Below are positions 1-10,662 of a stretch of 64,000 nt of DNA, piece by piece. The notes under the pieces are model-generated. The model was not told the DNA's origin. It was given only the letters and a program-made list of their open reading frames with translations, and did not search any database. The stretch is from Toxorhynchites rutilus septentrionalis (lineage: Eukaryota > Arthropoda > Insecta > Diptera > Culicidae), in contig NC_073744.1 in assembly GCF_029784135.1 (NCBI RefSeq), forward strand, positions 75,619,935 through 75,683,934, read 5' to 3'. The position numbers were made by a program, and so were the translations under genes. Numbering within the stretch: position 1 is the stretch's first letter; the number at the start of each line of letters is the position of its first letter.

Positions 1-313
1 AATATGATTTTCGAAAGTTGTTACTTTTTTACATTTACGAGAATTTCTTCTTTCCAAGTGCAATAACGTATTGCAATTTGTTCCATCGCTTCTATGCAGT
101 GATTTCGATGTTGGCGCTTGTTTGATCAGTATCATCAATAGGATTTACCCGTCAAGCCTATTTCATGCGGTTACATGCATTGGTACTGTACGAGGGCGGT
201 CCGATACGCTTGTGCTAAAATTCGCCCCAATATTGGGAATACATTGAAAAATATGTTTGATCGATTGTTATCTTTGACACAACCAAAGCGAAAAAATTAG
301 TTTAAGTCATTTC
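1..313. other. AT-rich non-coding DNA, nothing recognised
   Basis: No ORF with family character, no tRNA-like box and no repeat shared with the rest of the window was seen here. Confidence 0.5.
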
Positions 314-809
314 AAGAAATATTAAGGGGGTCTTCGTAGCCACTTGGTTACGCGTTCGCTTACCAAGCGATCGATCGTGAGTTCAAACTCAGGACCCTCA
401 ATTGACCATCTTTGTGTTGTTATAGAATAACTACGTCCACGCAACCATCATCAGCGATGGAAATCGATCCACGGTGGAACAAAGATCGATTCATCCATAC
501 AACTGCTCTGCTCTGCAAGAAACATCGGGTTGCTGTTCTATAAATAACTCAACAATGATCAATATCAACTGTGCTGAACAATGGAAGAACAGAAAAAATA
601 CCCTTACGCCTAAATGGCTACTACTGTGTAATTTACCATAATGTAATGGAACAGAAAACATAACGCCTAAATGGCTACTACTAACTACTGCGTAATTCAC
701 AATTTATAGAAACATAAACATATGTACATGTACACGATTAAACCCGGCTCTGTTACAGCTAAATACTAATGAGCCTAATAAATAAATGGGATAAAAAAAA
801 GAAATATTA
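314..809 (+). mobile_element. tRNA-derived SINE with target-site duplication
   Basis: The 11-bp direct repeat AAGAAATATTA lies at 314-324 and 799-809 and brackets the element (about 326-798). The head at 326-399 reads like a tRNA: GGGGGTC at 326-332 can pair with GACCCTC at about 393-399, and GAGTTCAAACTC resembles a Pol III B box. An arm with loop TTACCAA would carry anticodon ACC. The body contains an internal duplication of ACGCCTAAATGGCTACTACT (near 606 and 663), and the 3' end is A-rich (AATAAATAAATGGGATAAAAAAAA). This is what LINE-mobilised, target-primed insertion leaves. The family name is not certain. It is not a functional tRNA because the T arm is degenerate. Confidence 0.8.
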
Positions 810-1299
810 GAGCTTAAACCATTCACAATTCTAAATTCGTCCGCATCAAGATGGCTCCTATTTGACAAATCATTTTTTTATGTTGTACTTTAACTAAGTT
901 TTACCATTGATTAATAAGTTGAACAAAACATTTCAAACTGAAACACCCGAATTAACTCAGAACAACTCAGTGGAAAGCAGATCGTTTTATCTTACTGTTT
1001 TGAGTAATATACGCCCTGGACAATGCATCAAATCTAAGGTCACAGGAATGAACTTTGGAGATTTTGAACAGCATCTGAACCATCTGCCGCAATGAATCGT
1101 TGATAGTTATCCAGATTTTGAATTGTTACCTTATGCTGCCTTTTAATTCTTCACCACTATTACATTTGTGTTTGTGTGTTCCATAATTTGTTTCAGCGAG
1201 AGAATTTACGTAGCCTAATGTAGAAAAGCATACTCCGGTAAAGGTTTAAACTTCCATTACACCTCAGTAGAGCATTATACAGTTTATATGTTTGCTGGC
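810..1299. other. Non-coding; short unrecognised ORF
   Basis: A 62-codon ORF starts at 907 on the + strand. I recognise no family in it, and it has no splice or promoter context. Probably chance. Confidence 0.4.
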
Positions 1300-1482
1300 G
1301 CTACGTGAATACCATCAATATAGTCAATAAACAATAATGATGACAAAAAATTATAATAAAGCTAAAATTGTGGCTAAAAATTGGACTTATCAATTCAATA
1401 CAGATATCAACACAGATTTTCTGGAAAAGAACCTAGATAAAAAGATTTTTCTCGATCAAAAACACAGATTTTATTATGACAA
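1300..1482 (+). repeat. Dispersed repeat R1 (ATACAGAT-rich), uninterrupted copy
   Basis: The core is CTACGTGAATACCATCAATA, then ATACAGATATCNAYRCAGAT, GATAAAAAGATTTTT and CACAGATTTTATTATG. The same order occurs at 6956-7052 joined to 7950-8040, and in reverse at 6676-6790. This copy has no insertion, so it serves as the empty site for the element at 7057-7945. Confidence 0.7.
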
Positions 1483-1489
1483 CCGTAGT

Positions 1490-1638
1490 CCCAAGGACAG
1501 CATTTCCGTTCATATGAGGACATCAAAAATGGCTTTGTTCGTGGATAACCTCAGAAGACGAAAACTTCGCCGCAACGGCATTCGAACACTGCCAGAAAAC
1601 TACAAAAAGTTGTAGATAGTGATGGGCAATATTTTAAA
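1490..1638 (+). pseudogene. Mariner transposase C-terminal scrap
   Basis: The translation gives FVDN, then RRNGIRTLPENYKK, and after a one-base frameshift in an A-run VVDSDGQYF (1609-1635). This is the usual end of a mariner transposase (GI..LP..W..V..SDG.YF). The catalytic core is absent. It is an old remnant abutting repeat R1. The TAGTGATGGGC inside it looks like a hAT end but is this coding sequence. Confidence 0.55.
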
Positions 1639-1651
1639 TATTTGTTACCAT

Positions 1652-1808
1652 TTTTGACGTGAGACTTTGTCTATCAGTAAGAGTGCCAAATCAGAAAAAA
1701 ATGTCAGGTTATTTTTAAAATAGTGATTATTTTTGCTGCGAACGAATTCTGATTATTTGCATACCAATCGATTCCGAAAATTATTTTGTTTGATATTACG
1801 ATTCCATA
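1652..1808 (+). repeat. Dispersed repeat R2 copy
   Basis: R2 is recognised by TTGACGTNNGACTWYGTC, a stretch like AAGGGTGTCAAATCAGAAAA, TTATTTTTGCTG and GATTTGCATACCAA. Other copies are at 4008-4056 (+, short), 5565-5700 (+), 19595-19833 (-), 31130-31240 (-) and a scrap at 25862-25893 (-). It is non-coding. The family name is unknown. Confidence 0.65.
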
Positions 1809-2547
1809 ATTAGTGAATAATAACGAAAATTGGAAGCATCCCAGAAGTTTTCTCATAAATTTGTTCTGTGCATTCCTGTTCGTATCTACCCGTGGTGCTA
1901 TCAATACCGAGCAACTAATGTGGCCGTGAAGAACTATTTTGATATACCTCTGCGAATCTAGAAAGTCACACGCTCGAAATTCAAGTGCAGTGTTCATTCA
2001 ACGGAGGAGAAATATTACAATTCAAGCTCCGCCCGGTGTTTCGGTTCTTGTTCTGTGTTTCCTCTATTTCAGCATCAACTTTATTCGTTTTTCGTTATGC
2101 AGATTCTGAGTTCATTCTTCAACCGTAGAGTGCGAAAATGAGCACCGCAATCAATCCGACAGCGTGTTCCGAACTATTCACGTTCTTAACTATTACTCAT
2201 ATATTCGTGGGACATGACTGGTGCTGGAAACAATTTTAAAGATATGAATTATCGTGCTCATGAGTTATTTAATTTGCGCACCATCTATATCAAACGCAAT
2301 CCTCACTTTTGGTACGCCTTGAATGGAAAGCCACTTCCAACACATTAATCATCGTTATTTTCCAATGAGATGCACACTATATTCACTTCCAGCGGTTTTC
2401 TCCGAGCTATCCACACAACGCTGTGGTCACCGCGCGTAGTTGTTCAATACGCGTAGCTGAATTAGCATAATCAATTATCCTGTTATTAGCCATCCCCCAT
2501 TACTAACGATTTTCCCTTTTCTCTTTCTCTCTCCACTTTCATCACAG
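1809..2547 (+). other. Intron-like sequence ending in a strong 3' splice site
   Basis: The last 70 bases hold a perfect branch-point consensus TACTAAC (about 2499), then a long pyrimidine tract (CCCTTTTCTCTTTCTCTCTC) and CACAG at 2543-2547. The rest shows no coding or repeat signal. Confidence 0.5.
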
Positions 2548-2576
2548 GTAAGATTCATCGATGCTCGCCCCAACCA

Positions 2577-2698
2577 ATGGGCAACGTAGCGTCAAAATAT
2601 CCGCGAAATGTGCAGATGGACCAAAGCCCGTTAAAGGAGCAACCGAAGAATAATGTGGCAAAAAGTGGCCACCGCAAGCCGCGGACACGCAGCAGCTG
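2577..2698 (+). CDS. Candidate 5' coding exon with N-myristoylation start
   Basis: The exon would run 2548-2698 between acceptor CATCACAG|G and donor CAGCTG|GTATGA. From ATG 2577 it reads MGNVASKYPRNVQMDQSPLK and then a basic stretch ending KPRTRSS: 40 codons plus two bases. MGNVASK fits the N-myristoyltransferase consensus (Gly2, small residue at 6, Lys7), so a membrane-anchored product is plausible. I do not recognise the protein. An earlier ATG at 2561 in another frame opens a 30-codon ORF, so the 2577 start would need leaky scanning. Without splicing, the frame stops at TAA just past the donor. Splicing straight to the roadkill exon at 51186 would make TGA, so it is probably another gene or needs intervening exons. 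It could also be a non-coding exon. Confidence 0.4.
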
Positions 2699-4007
2699 GT
2701 ATGATTAAAAGTGATTGGGGGGCGAAATCGACGAAATCTTCTCGCTAAATCTCGTCGTCACTGGCGCAAAGTGACCACACCAGTGCGCGGCCGCCATCTG
2801 TGTATTGCCCTCCGTCAAGCTTCGAAATCAGTTTCTCCATTCACTTCGAAACGCGTTATTTGCTGCCGCCGCCGTCGTGCGCGATTTCCCTTCGAAAGTT
2901 TTCACAAACGCAGGCACACATACAGAAACCCGCACACACACACATGCGTATGCATACTTTGGCGGAGGACGTTTGAATGGGCCCGCGCGCCGCGTCAGCT
3001 ACAGCTGTCAAAGTCCCTCACGATGAAGAAATGCGAAGAGAAGGGGAGAAAATAAATTCAAAAGCACAAAAAAAATAGATAGATGTACCCGATATATCGC
3101 CGCTGTTTGTAAGGTGATTCAAATTGAGGTTATGTGCCTTTTATTATTTTCTATTTTCACAATCCCTCGCGCCATGGTTTTTCGGTCGGCGAGTGTGGGG
3201 CCGGCGGAACGGTGGGCAAAGTGAGCAACCCAAGCGACGAAAAAAGAGAGTAAACGGTGCATTTGCGCCACAGAGAGCTGTTGCGCAAAGTGGTCGACAT
3301 GGGCGAGAGAAAGAGAAAGAGAGATAGAAGAAGATGAAGCATAGCAAAAATGACATCGATTAAAGGCAGGTTATTTAATCGAAACTAATCCGCTTTCGCG
3401 TGTTTTATGTAATCTAGTTTTCTATCAGCAAAGGAAAATAAAACAAGAATGAGACTAAGGAAGAGAGAAGAAAAACAAACCAATGCTCTCGAGAGTTACT
3501 TTCGCGCAATGGGCCAGTGTTTTCATGCTGTCCCGCTCTCGCTCCTAATGGTGGTGGCGTGGTGATGAGGATGATGTTGTGAGAGTCTCACTTTACGGCC
3601 ATTCCTGCTGCGGTAGCAGTTTTGCTCGCCATGGATTGTAAAATGTGCGAATTTCTTTGATGTGCAGCAGTACTTTTGTGGTGCTGCTGTAAATGAATTA
3701 TTTATGGGTTTTACATTCATTTACCGCTTTTACATTCTAATGTGGATCATTGCCGCCACCACCACCATCACCGTCACCGGCACCGGCACCGGCAATCATT
3801 CCACGTCGAGTGGCGGAGAGCAGATTAGAAATTCGGTGGACAGCGAGATTATGCAAACCTAGTTTCGATTCAAAGCCAAACGACTGGTGATATAAGAATT
3901 TGATATGCTGCAACCTCGGAATGGCAACCGTTTGAGGAAATAAATTCGCGCTAAGATTCTATTGGACAAAGCCAGTCGTGGTTATGAATAGATACAATCG
4001 TGACCAT
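2699..4007. other. Non-coding, relatively GC-rich, simple-sequence patches
   Basis: Contains short CA runs (2931-2943), a purine-rich GAGAAAGAGAAAGAGAGA patch (3304-3330) and a CACCACCACCATCACC/GGCACC patch (3757-3792). ORFs up to 114 codons occur on both strands but show no family character. The composition would fit a promoter-proximal or regulatory region downstream of the candidate exon. Confidence 0.35.
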
Positions 4008-4056
4008 CGATATTTTTGACGTAGGACTACGTCTTTCATTAAGGGTGTCAAATCCA
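4008..4056 (+). repeat. Short copy of repeat R2
   Basis: TTTTTGACGTAGGACTACGT followed by CTTTCATTAAGGGTGTCAAA: the left end of R2 only. Confidence 0.6.
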
Positions 4057-5564
4057 GGGCTCGGCATAGTCATAGTTAACTGAGGATAGTCAGCGGACTA
4101 TGAAGAAATTCTGCGTTGTATTCAGTTAGAAATGAATCTTGGCTTCTTCGCGCAGTTTCTCAGTCAACATGAATCAATAGTCAGTCGGGCGTTTAGTCGC
4201 TATCTCCCTCTACCGACTCGACTATATCATTCATTGCTCCCCGTCAAATGAACTTCATTGAATTTTGAAGTAACTCCCCTCAAAATGATCGTTTCTCTCT
4301 CTCATGTATCACTCTCATGCACACTCTCAGGAAAAATTGGTATATATAATTTTTTGGTAAATATTACTTATGATTAGTCAATTTTTGCAACACGAATTAT
4401 TCGTACTTATTACGCGATGACATTGGTAAACAAATATCAAACCGGCCAGTATAACATTTTCTTTGCGGTTGCCAGTAATGACAATCGTCAAAGTTACCGA
4501 TACCGTGTAGTAAAATGTACCAATCGTTGGTAGGGATGTGGTAATTTTGACAGAAAATATGTATGTTCAGTCCCTGAACAAAAGAGATACATTGCATCGC
4601 AAATTCACTTCTCCAACTTTTGTGATTCTCCTGTCAACTGGCATAGCGGCCCAATAGCGAGAAGAAGAGAATATTTTTCCATCCGTGAAACAGTGCACAT
4701 CAAATTAAAACCAAAATAGAAGCAGAACAAGAAACCTTGAAACGTGTTGGAACATGTTTTTTTCCTCCACCACATTTGACAGTGAAGAGTTGAGATTTTT
4801 GTCAAACGTGAATGACGGACCTCGTGTGTTTTTATGCTTTATTCTTGTCGCATCGTGCTTTTTCTTTGTATAATCATGCAAACTATTTCCCAAAAGTGTT
4901 TCTGCTGTGAACTTTACAATTTCAAGCGTCCATTAGCACGTTTTCCCCAGTGAAACGGTGCACCATCCGACCAGAGCCTCCGCTCTCGAGCTAATCGAAC
5001 GAACAACGTACATTTTACTCATTTTTACATCACCAAAGATTTGGTAACTTTTTTTTAGGTAACCCATTTTCTGGGTGCATGCATCGTTCATGTTCATGAC
5101 GTTTTAGCTCAACGTGGTTTGATATATACTACAGGTGAGCTAGATTGTTTTGAATCGTACACGAAAATTACTCACACGTATAAAATAGTGTGCAATGTTG
5201 CATCCAAACTGCATGCTATTTACTAATGCTAACGCGAGGACCTTTATAGCATACCTAATAACTGTCTAAGTTCGTTGGTTTGAGTTCACGGTGGGTAGAC
5301 AATAAACCATCCATCAATGGTGTAACTACTTTTTTGCATCAGAAATCAAACTTTCGTTTCACTTTATATGGACGTAAAAATAAGATTGTGTACGCGGTGT
5401 GGATTGAATTCATTTGAATGAAGAGGCAGATTTGTATTCATTACTCACGTCAGTTACAATAAGTATTCACTAGAATAATTCATCAGTCATCCTCGTTCTC
5501 CTTGTCGAAGCGAAGCTACTGAGAGTAGAGTCGATCTTCATTTATCACCTTAGAAAATTTCGGA
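4057..5564. other. Non-coding, nothing recognised
   Basis: AT-rich with no coding ORF, repeat match or RNA gene that I can support. Confidence 0.4.
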
Positions 5565-5700
5565 CCCGGGTCAAATCAGAAAACAGGTCACATTTTTATG
5601 AAATAAATTTAAAGTTAATAGTTATTTTTGCTGTGAATGGATTTCAACGATTTGCATACCAAACGGATCGCTGTACATTTCAATCCCCTGATATGTAAAT
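5565..5700 (+). repeat. Diverged copy of repeat R2
   Basis: GGTCAAATCAGAAAACAGGT, TTATTTTTGCTGTGAATGG and GATTTGCATACCAAACGGAT occur in the same order as at 1652-1808. The left end is missing. Confidence 0.6.
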
Positions 5701-5811
5701 GGTTTAAATTGATTTAAACTAGACGCATCCCCATCTTCCCATACATTTGTTCTGCTCATTTTTGTGATTACTTAACCGTGCCGTCAATATCCACCAACCT
5801 ACAGTATGCAA

Positions 5812-5847
5812 AAAAGTTTATCCACCTCCTCTGAGATATTAAATTTC
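5812..5847. repeat. Tc1-like terminal sequence
   Basis: TA then CAGTATGCAAAAAAGTTTATCCACC. A related string GCAAAAAAGTATATCCACCC recurs at 5982-6001 just outside the transposase remnant. The two are separated by a Helitron fragment, so one Tc1 end was probably split or duplicated. Confidence 0.45.
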
Positions 5848-5879
5848 TCCAAAAAACCCACCAGAAAATTAAAACACAG

Positions 5880-5956
5880 TGGGCTGCCATACAAATAAAA
5901 CACAAATTTCTGCATTACTCAAGAATTAATCAAGCAACTGGAACCAGCTCAGCTAG
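5880..5956 (+). mobile_element. Helitron fragment ending CTAG|T
   Basis: GGCTGCCATACAAATAAAAC, ATTTCTGCATTACTC and AAGAATTAATCAAGCAA match the repeat unit of the larger Helitrons in this window. The stretch ends in CAGCTAG followed by T, the same 3' terminus. It lies inside or beside Tc1-like sequence. Confidence 0.5.
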
Positions 5957-6017
5957 TGTTAAAATAAAAGTTAAAAAAACGCAAAAAAGTATATCCACCC
6001 CTCTGGCTCACATAGAT

Positions 6018-6443
6018 TTAGTACTCCGTGTGACCACCTTTGGCTTCAAGAACTGCTCGGAATCGTCGTGGCATCGACTCAACAATCTTAGCAGTTGTTT
6101 CTGGGGTGATTTTGTCCATTCAGTTGAGATTACCTGCCGCAATTGTACGGCAATCAATCAAAAATGACCAAAGATGCTCGATCGGATTAAGGTCGGGCGA
6201 CTGTGCTGGCCACTCCTAGGAACGCTTTTCCTTGAACCACTGCGAAACCAGCTCTGAGATGTGTTTCGGATCTCTGTCTTGTTGGAAGGTATATCTGCGC
6301 CCCAACTTTAGCTCTTGTGCAGACACTGGTAGTTTTCGCTTCAAATGTCCAAATAAACCTTCTTAGTCGTGATTCCATCGTTGAACTGAAGTTCTCCAAC
6401 ATCGGATGTAGCCATAGATCCCCGCACCATGACTCTACCTGCA
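6018..6443 (-). pseudogene. Tc1-like transposase, C-terminal half, broken
   Basis: Read on the minus strand: GRVMVRGSMATSDVGELQFN, then after a frameshift LKLGRRYTFQQDRDPKHISE and WFKEKRS, a stop, EWPAQSPDLNPIEHLW, another stop, and VESMPRRFRAVLEAKGGHTEY with its terminator at 6018. The second catalytic Asp (QQD) and the Glu (NPIE) of the Tc1 DDE triad remain. The spacing is 32 rather than 34 because two residues are missing at the KRS-stop junction. The N-terminal DNA-binding half is absent. Two in-frame stops and the frameshift make it inactive. Confidence 0.85.
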
Positions 6444-6955
6444 GAAAAAAAAATCAAAGTCATGCTCAGTTGGTTGAAAACTCAATGTTGGTAAAGTAAC
6501 CGCTACCAACCACCGCTATGCTTGACTGTAGGCCGCAAACACTCATTTTTCAAATTTTCACTGGAACGGTATTTATTGTCTCAATACTATAATAGTCGAT
6601 GCAGTTTTTTGTTTCGTCGGTTCTAATTCCGTCGTTATCGAAATGCGGTGAGCCGACGCCATCAGAGTCATAAGCAAGATTCAGGGTTACCATATCTACA
6701 GAATAATCTGTATTTATACAGATTTTTCAGACTTTTTGAAACCAAGAATCTGTAGATACAGATTACAGATTTTTTGGTTTTCACCAATGGTTTCACCAAT
6801 TTTAATCTTATAGCATTGGAATCAATCTGAATGAGAGTCATTTTGGTATTCATATATAGCATGTAGTACTGCTTTCTCATGTTCAATCTAAGGCGAAAAG
6901 ATGCAAAAGTCTGCGTCATCGGCTAGCTTTACATTGAATAAATAATACTGTGAAT
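6444..6955. other. Non-coding with an inverted R1 copy
   Basis: 6676-6790 is a reverse-orientation copy of R1 (ATCTGTATTTATACAGATTT, AATCTGTAGATACAGATTAC). Otherwise nothing is recognised. Confidence 0.45.
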
Positions 6956-8040
6956 TTTTACGTGGATACCATCAACATCGTCAAATTCATAATAACTATG
7001 CCAATCAACGATATTAAAGCTAAGATTATGCTTCAAGATTTAATTATTAAATTTAACCCTTTGCGGCCGTATTAAACTTCGACATGTGTGTCGTACTGGC
7101 CGCATTATTTTTTACATGATGAAGCAGTGACGTATAACTTTGTGACAGGTCGGTTTAGGATTACACAGGTTTATATATGATTCGATTATATACAATTTTG
7201 GACTCGGTTATATACAGTTTAAAAAATACATTTCAAATGTTACTTATTTCAAGATAAAATGTAACCTTTTAACGTTAAGGTGAAATTTAAGTGGCTATTA
7301 TAAGTATAGTGGGGAAAAATCGGGATTTCTGAAGATTTAACTTGAATTTTCACCAGAAATTGTTTATATATATATTTCGTAGAGCGGTTAGAAAACTTTA
7401 ATTTAATTGATCAAAAAACAAGTTTAAAATGATTTTTTACGATAAAATTAATAATAACACATTAAAAATTGCAAACTTTTGAGTTTTTCACTTCCAAAAT
7501 GTTAAATCAATCAATTTATATTTTTCATCTTTCAAATTGAATCGACAGAATCGTCGTCCGTAGTGTACTTTTTAATGTAGAGCCAGTTTTGGGCAACAAA
7601 CAAAAATAAAGTTCTATGACTCTGTCAATCTTGAAATTCGAACATATGCGTAGAAGGATTTTTTCATCAAATATGATCGTCTATCACCTCCTGAGAGATT
7701 CTGTATAAATTTATTTTTTTCATGTGAGAAAGGTGTTTCCTGGCTTTAAGGGGATGGATTAAAATTAAATTCTTCTTTTATATTGAAAAAAACGAAAAAT
7801 ATACGCATCAAAAATGAGTAAAAAACATTTTTTGACTCATTATATGCTGTGAAATAAAATCCGAGACTGTATATAATCTAGTCTGCCCTGTATTAGTATA
7901 CTTCTTTGCTGTGGTGGCTGAAAGCAGACAAAAGACCGCAAAGGGTTGATACAGATATCGATGCAGATTTTCTGAGAAAAAATACAGATAAAAAGATTTT
8001 TTGAGACCAAAAACACAGATTTTATTATGGCAACCCTGGC
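6956..8040 (+). repeat. R1 copy split by a TTAA-flanked element
   Basis: 6956-7052 matches the left part of the uninterrupted R1 copy at 1300-1482 (ACGTGGATACCATCAACAT, AAAGCTAAGATTATG). 7950-8040 resumes with ATACAGATATCGATGCAGAT. The 889-bp insert at 7057-7945 lies between. Confidence 0.7.
7057..7945. mobile_element. piggyBac-like MITE with TTAA target site
   Basis: The element begins CCCTTTGCGGCC and ends GACCGCAAAGGG (11 of 12 terminal bases inverted). It is flanked by TTAA (7053-7056) and TTGA (7946-7949), so one duplicated site has a point change. TTAA targets and CCC/GGG ends are the hallmark of piggyBac-type insertion. It has no transposase ORF. Near both ends it carries CTGTATATAATCGAGTC-type strings (7170-7215 and 7860-7885). 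These recur at 52645-54600, where a second copy of the family is interrupted by a mariner. The R1 copy at 1300-1482 shows the pre-insertion state. Confidence 0.75.
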
Positions 8041-8099
8041 AAGATTGCTATCTAGGATGGTTTTGGTTTGCGGTGGGCGGTTAGGTTTTGCTAATTTTT

Positions 8100-8307
8100 G
8101 ATTTGGGTCAGGACAACGCCAGGCCACAAGCCATACCAATGCTGACTCGCCAGGTTCTTCTGCATCAGTCTTATAGTTTGAGCCTGGTACCAAGTGAGAA
8201 CTACTTATGTATATCTCTATATGGTCAATGATTCTGCTGGTGAAAAATTCGCTTGTGGAAATCGGCTGCCCCAGTTTCTTTTCCACCAAGAGAGAGGGCT
8301 TCTACCA
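8100..8307 (+). pseudogene. Mariner (cecropia-like) transposase C-terminal remnant
   Basis: CAGGACAACGCCAGGCCACA at 8109 is identical to the HQDNARPHT coding stretch of the mariner at 54179. It is followed by diverged YSP..AP and then NDSAGEKFACGNRL, matching the tail of the same family. About 40 bases are missing between QDNARPH and the YSP motif, and the frame is broken repeatedly. It is an older relative of the 53209-54551 element. Confidence 0.7.
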
Positions 8308-10504
8308 TCCACATACCATGCTCAGTGTTCATGTTTTTGTGACCCGTGCAAGAAGTAACACGATTAGCATGATAAGCTGGTGTATATTTTGGTATGCTCG
8401 AAAGCAGAAATTCATACGACACCAGAAAATCCCTGCAAACACGGTCGTTGGCAAACCTTTGCTGCTGCTGTTACAGCATCACTTGATTAACAATAAAAGA
8501 AAATTGTCATATATGTATGTATAAATTAACGCGTTCGCTAACGAACCAAACGCCAACTTTCCACATTCTTCACAATCCAACGAATGAACTTTGTGAGCAC
8601 TGAAAGGTGAAATTACAACTATAATAGCAGCAACAACAAAAAATGGAAAGTGTGCCTTTCTAGTTGAATCACCCACGCTCTCCTGAATTAGTCGTCGGGA
8701 AAGGAGTCGATCATTTCTAATCGCGTTTCGCCGGTTCGTGGTCGTGACTGAACTTTGAACGCTCATTGTTTGCGGGGTCCCAGAGAAAAGCGCAGGGTCT
8801 CGAATGTTCGAATGAAGTTAAACGGGGTAAACAAATTACAATCATGTTGAGCGCGGTGGTAAAAGCTTCATTTTGTAGGCGAAATGTCATCCAAGAGACA
8901 GATTGAAGCATGCGATGAGCAACGCTTTAAGTGCACGATTCAGTCGACAAACTTTGCTCTGTTCGTTACATAAACCAACCGCTTTTTACAGCGCAATTGC
9001 ACAGAAAATAAATTCCCTACAAATATTTGGGTGATTGATATCAGTCCAAAGCCTATCCAAATGCTTGCCATACGCGAGGGAGAGAGCTATCATTGCATTA
9101 ATCATCGTTGGAAGGCGAATTTAGCAATCCATTGGTCAAGACATACCCACGCGCTGATTGACCCATTGAAACCACTGCGAAGGAGGCTGCCCTCGTGTGC
9201 TCGTGTATGTACAAGAAGCTAGCAAAAATTTCAGATTATCTTCCAGCCGTGGAAGGGTTTCGTTATTTATGACCGCACGCGGTGTACCTGAACAGTTCGA
9301 GTGTAAATGCGAAGTGCTAGTCCTTAGCCTACCCGAGTCATGACCAATTGTTGTTGATCGGTCCGACAGTGCAAGCCAGCATCGAGACACAGAGAGAGAA
9401 AGAGAAACCGAGATCGGGTGTGCGCATTGCCGGCGCTTAGTAGCCGCTTGAAAATTGAGGTTACGGCAGCGCGGCAGCTGTTTCGAATTACATTCTATTA
9501 GGAGCATGGAGATTATGTAACCAAAGAAACGAAGCCAAAGCATACTACACAGATGCTGTTAACCGGGTTACAATGATTTGTACCGCGATATCGCAATAAC
9601 TCCCACACGGCTCGAGATGCTTGGGTCGAAAAATCGGCCGCAAGAATGTGCAATTTGTTGCTCTTTCTCTCTCTCTCTCGGCTGCATCGCGTGGCGAAAC
9701 CCTTTTGGTTACGGTGGTGGTGATAAGCCACATTGACAGAGTAATGCAGGTCGAGTTCGAATGTTTCCGTTCCTACTTTCGACCAGTTCACGGCACCTGT
9801 GTTTTGCATAGTTCTTGTCATCGAAACTTATAACGAAAAGCGAAGCACATGACCTGTATTATTCCTTCTTGCCGGCGGTCGATGAATATTCAATTTTTTA
9901 AGTTCAAGTTCAGCTTTTTTCAATAGTAACGAAATATATGTGCGTTTCGTAGACCCAAAAATGCTTTGTTGGGATATTTTTTTATGAAAATAGAAACACT
10001 TTCCCATTAAATCACTATGAATGATCTTTCAACTCAAAGCACTAATATCATTTATTCTAACTGATCCGTATAGGAGCAATGCAATTCCAATTTTTAAAAA
10101 TGTTTAACCCAAAGTTTGGTGGCGACTACCAAAAACAACCATTTTTATCATCATATAATTGCAAAGTCATTACCTGGTACTCATGGATGTATTTTATAGA
10201 GCTCTAGACGAGTTTCATATCAACTCGTCTTGGGAGTTGGCAGCACTATATTAGATTGCAGTGAAACGTTGTAGGTGTAAATACATCAATGAAGCAACTT
10301 TGCATAATTGGAATCTCAAAAAAAAAATTACACTACTTTTTGAAAAGCATCAAAGTAATTTTTTAATTTTTTTACAAAAATTTCTAAATCAAAAACAGAC
10401 CTGAAAAATCAGACCTACAAAATTTTGAAAAAAAAAAATTAAATATATCAAAACATAAAATAAATTATATTAAAAATTTATATTCATTTTTCATAAAATT
10501 TTTT
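8308..10504. other. Non-coding; simple repeats only
   Basis: Holds a GAGAGAGAAAGAGAAA patch (9391-9406) and a TCTCTCTCTCTC patch (9666-9679), which could bind GAGA-type factors. The longest ORFs (135 and 102 codons, both on the minus strand near 9.1-9.8 kb) overlap these patches and resemble no family. Confidence 0.35.
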
Positions 10505-10612
10505 TTTTTAAATTCTCAAAAAATAATATGTGTAACCCATATAATTACCAACAAGTCGTCCATATATCGTATGATGGGCACTTTCACAGGGAAATTTTTT
10601 TGCTAACTACTT
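10505..10612 (+). repeat. Dispersed repeat R3, left copy
   Basis: Core TGTGTAACCCATATAATTAC, CAACAAGTCGTCCATA, GATGGGCACTTTCACAGGGA. The same core occurs at 11740-11832 (+) and 12185-12285 (-). The first two copies sit on either side of a Helitron. Confidence 0.65.
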
Positions 10613-10662
10613 CATTCATTGAAATAAAAATTTCAATAATTTCATTGATTTTTTTTTTTAAA

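Noticed and set aside
1614..1638. TAGTGATGGGCAATATTT as a hAT terminal repeat
   Set aside because: It reads as the mariner tail codons for DSDGQYF, and no partner end or 8-bp duplication was found.
7840..8289. 149-codon minus-strand ORF
   Set aside because: It crosses the boundary of a MITE, a repeat and a mariner scrap on the opposite strand, so it is chance.
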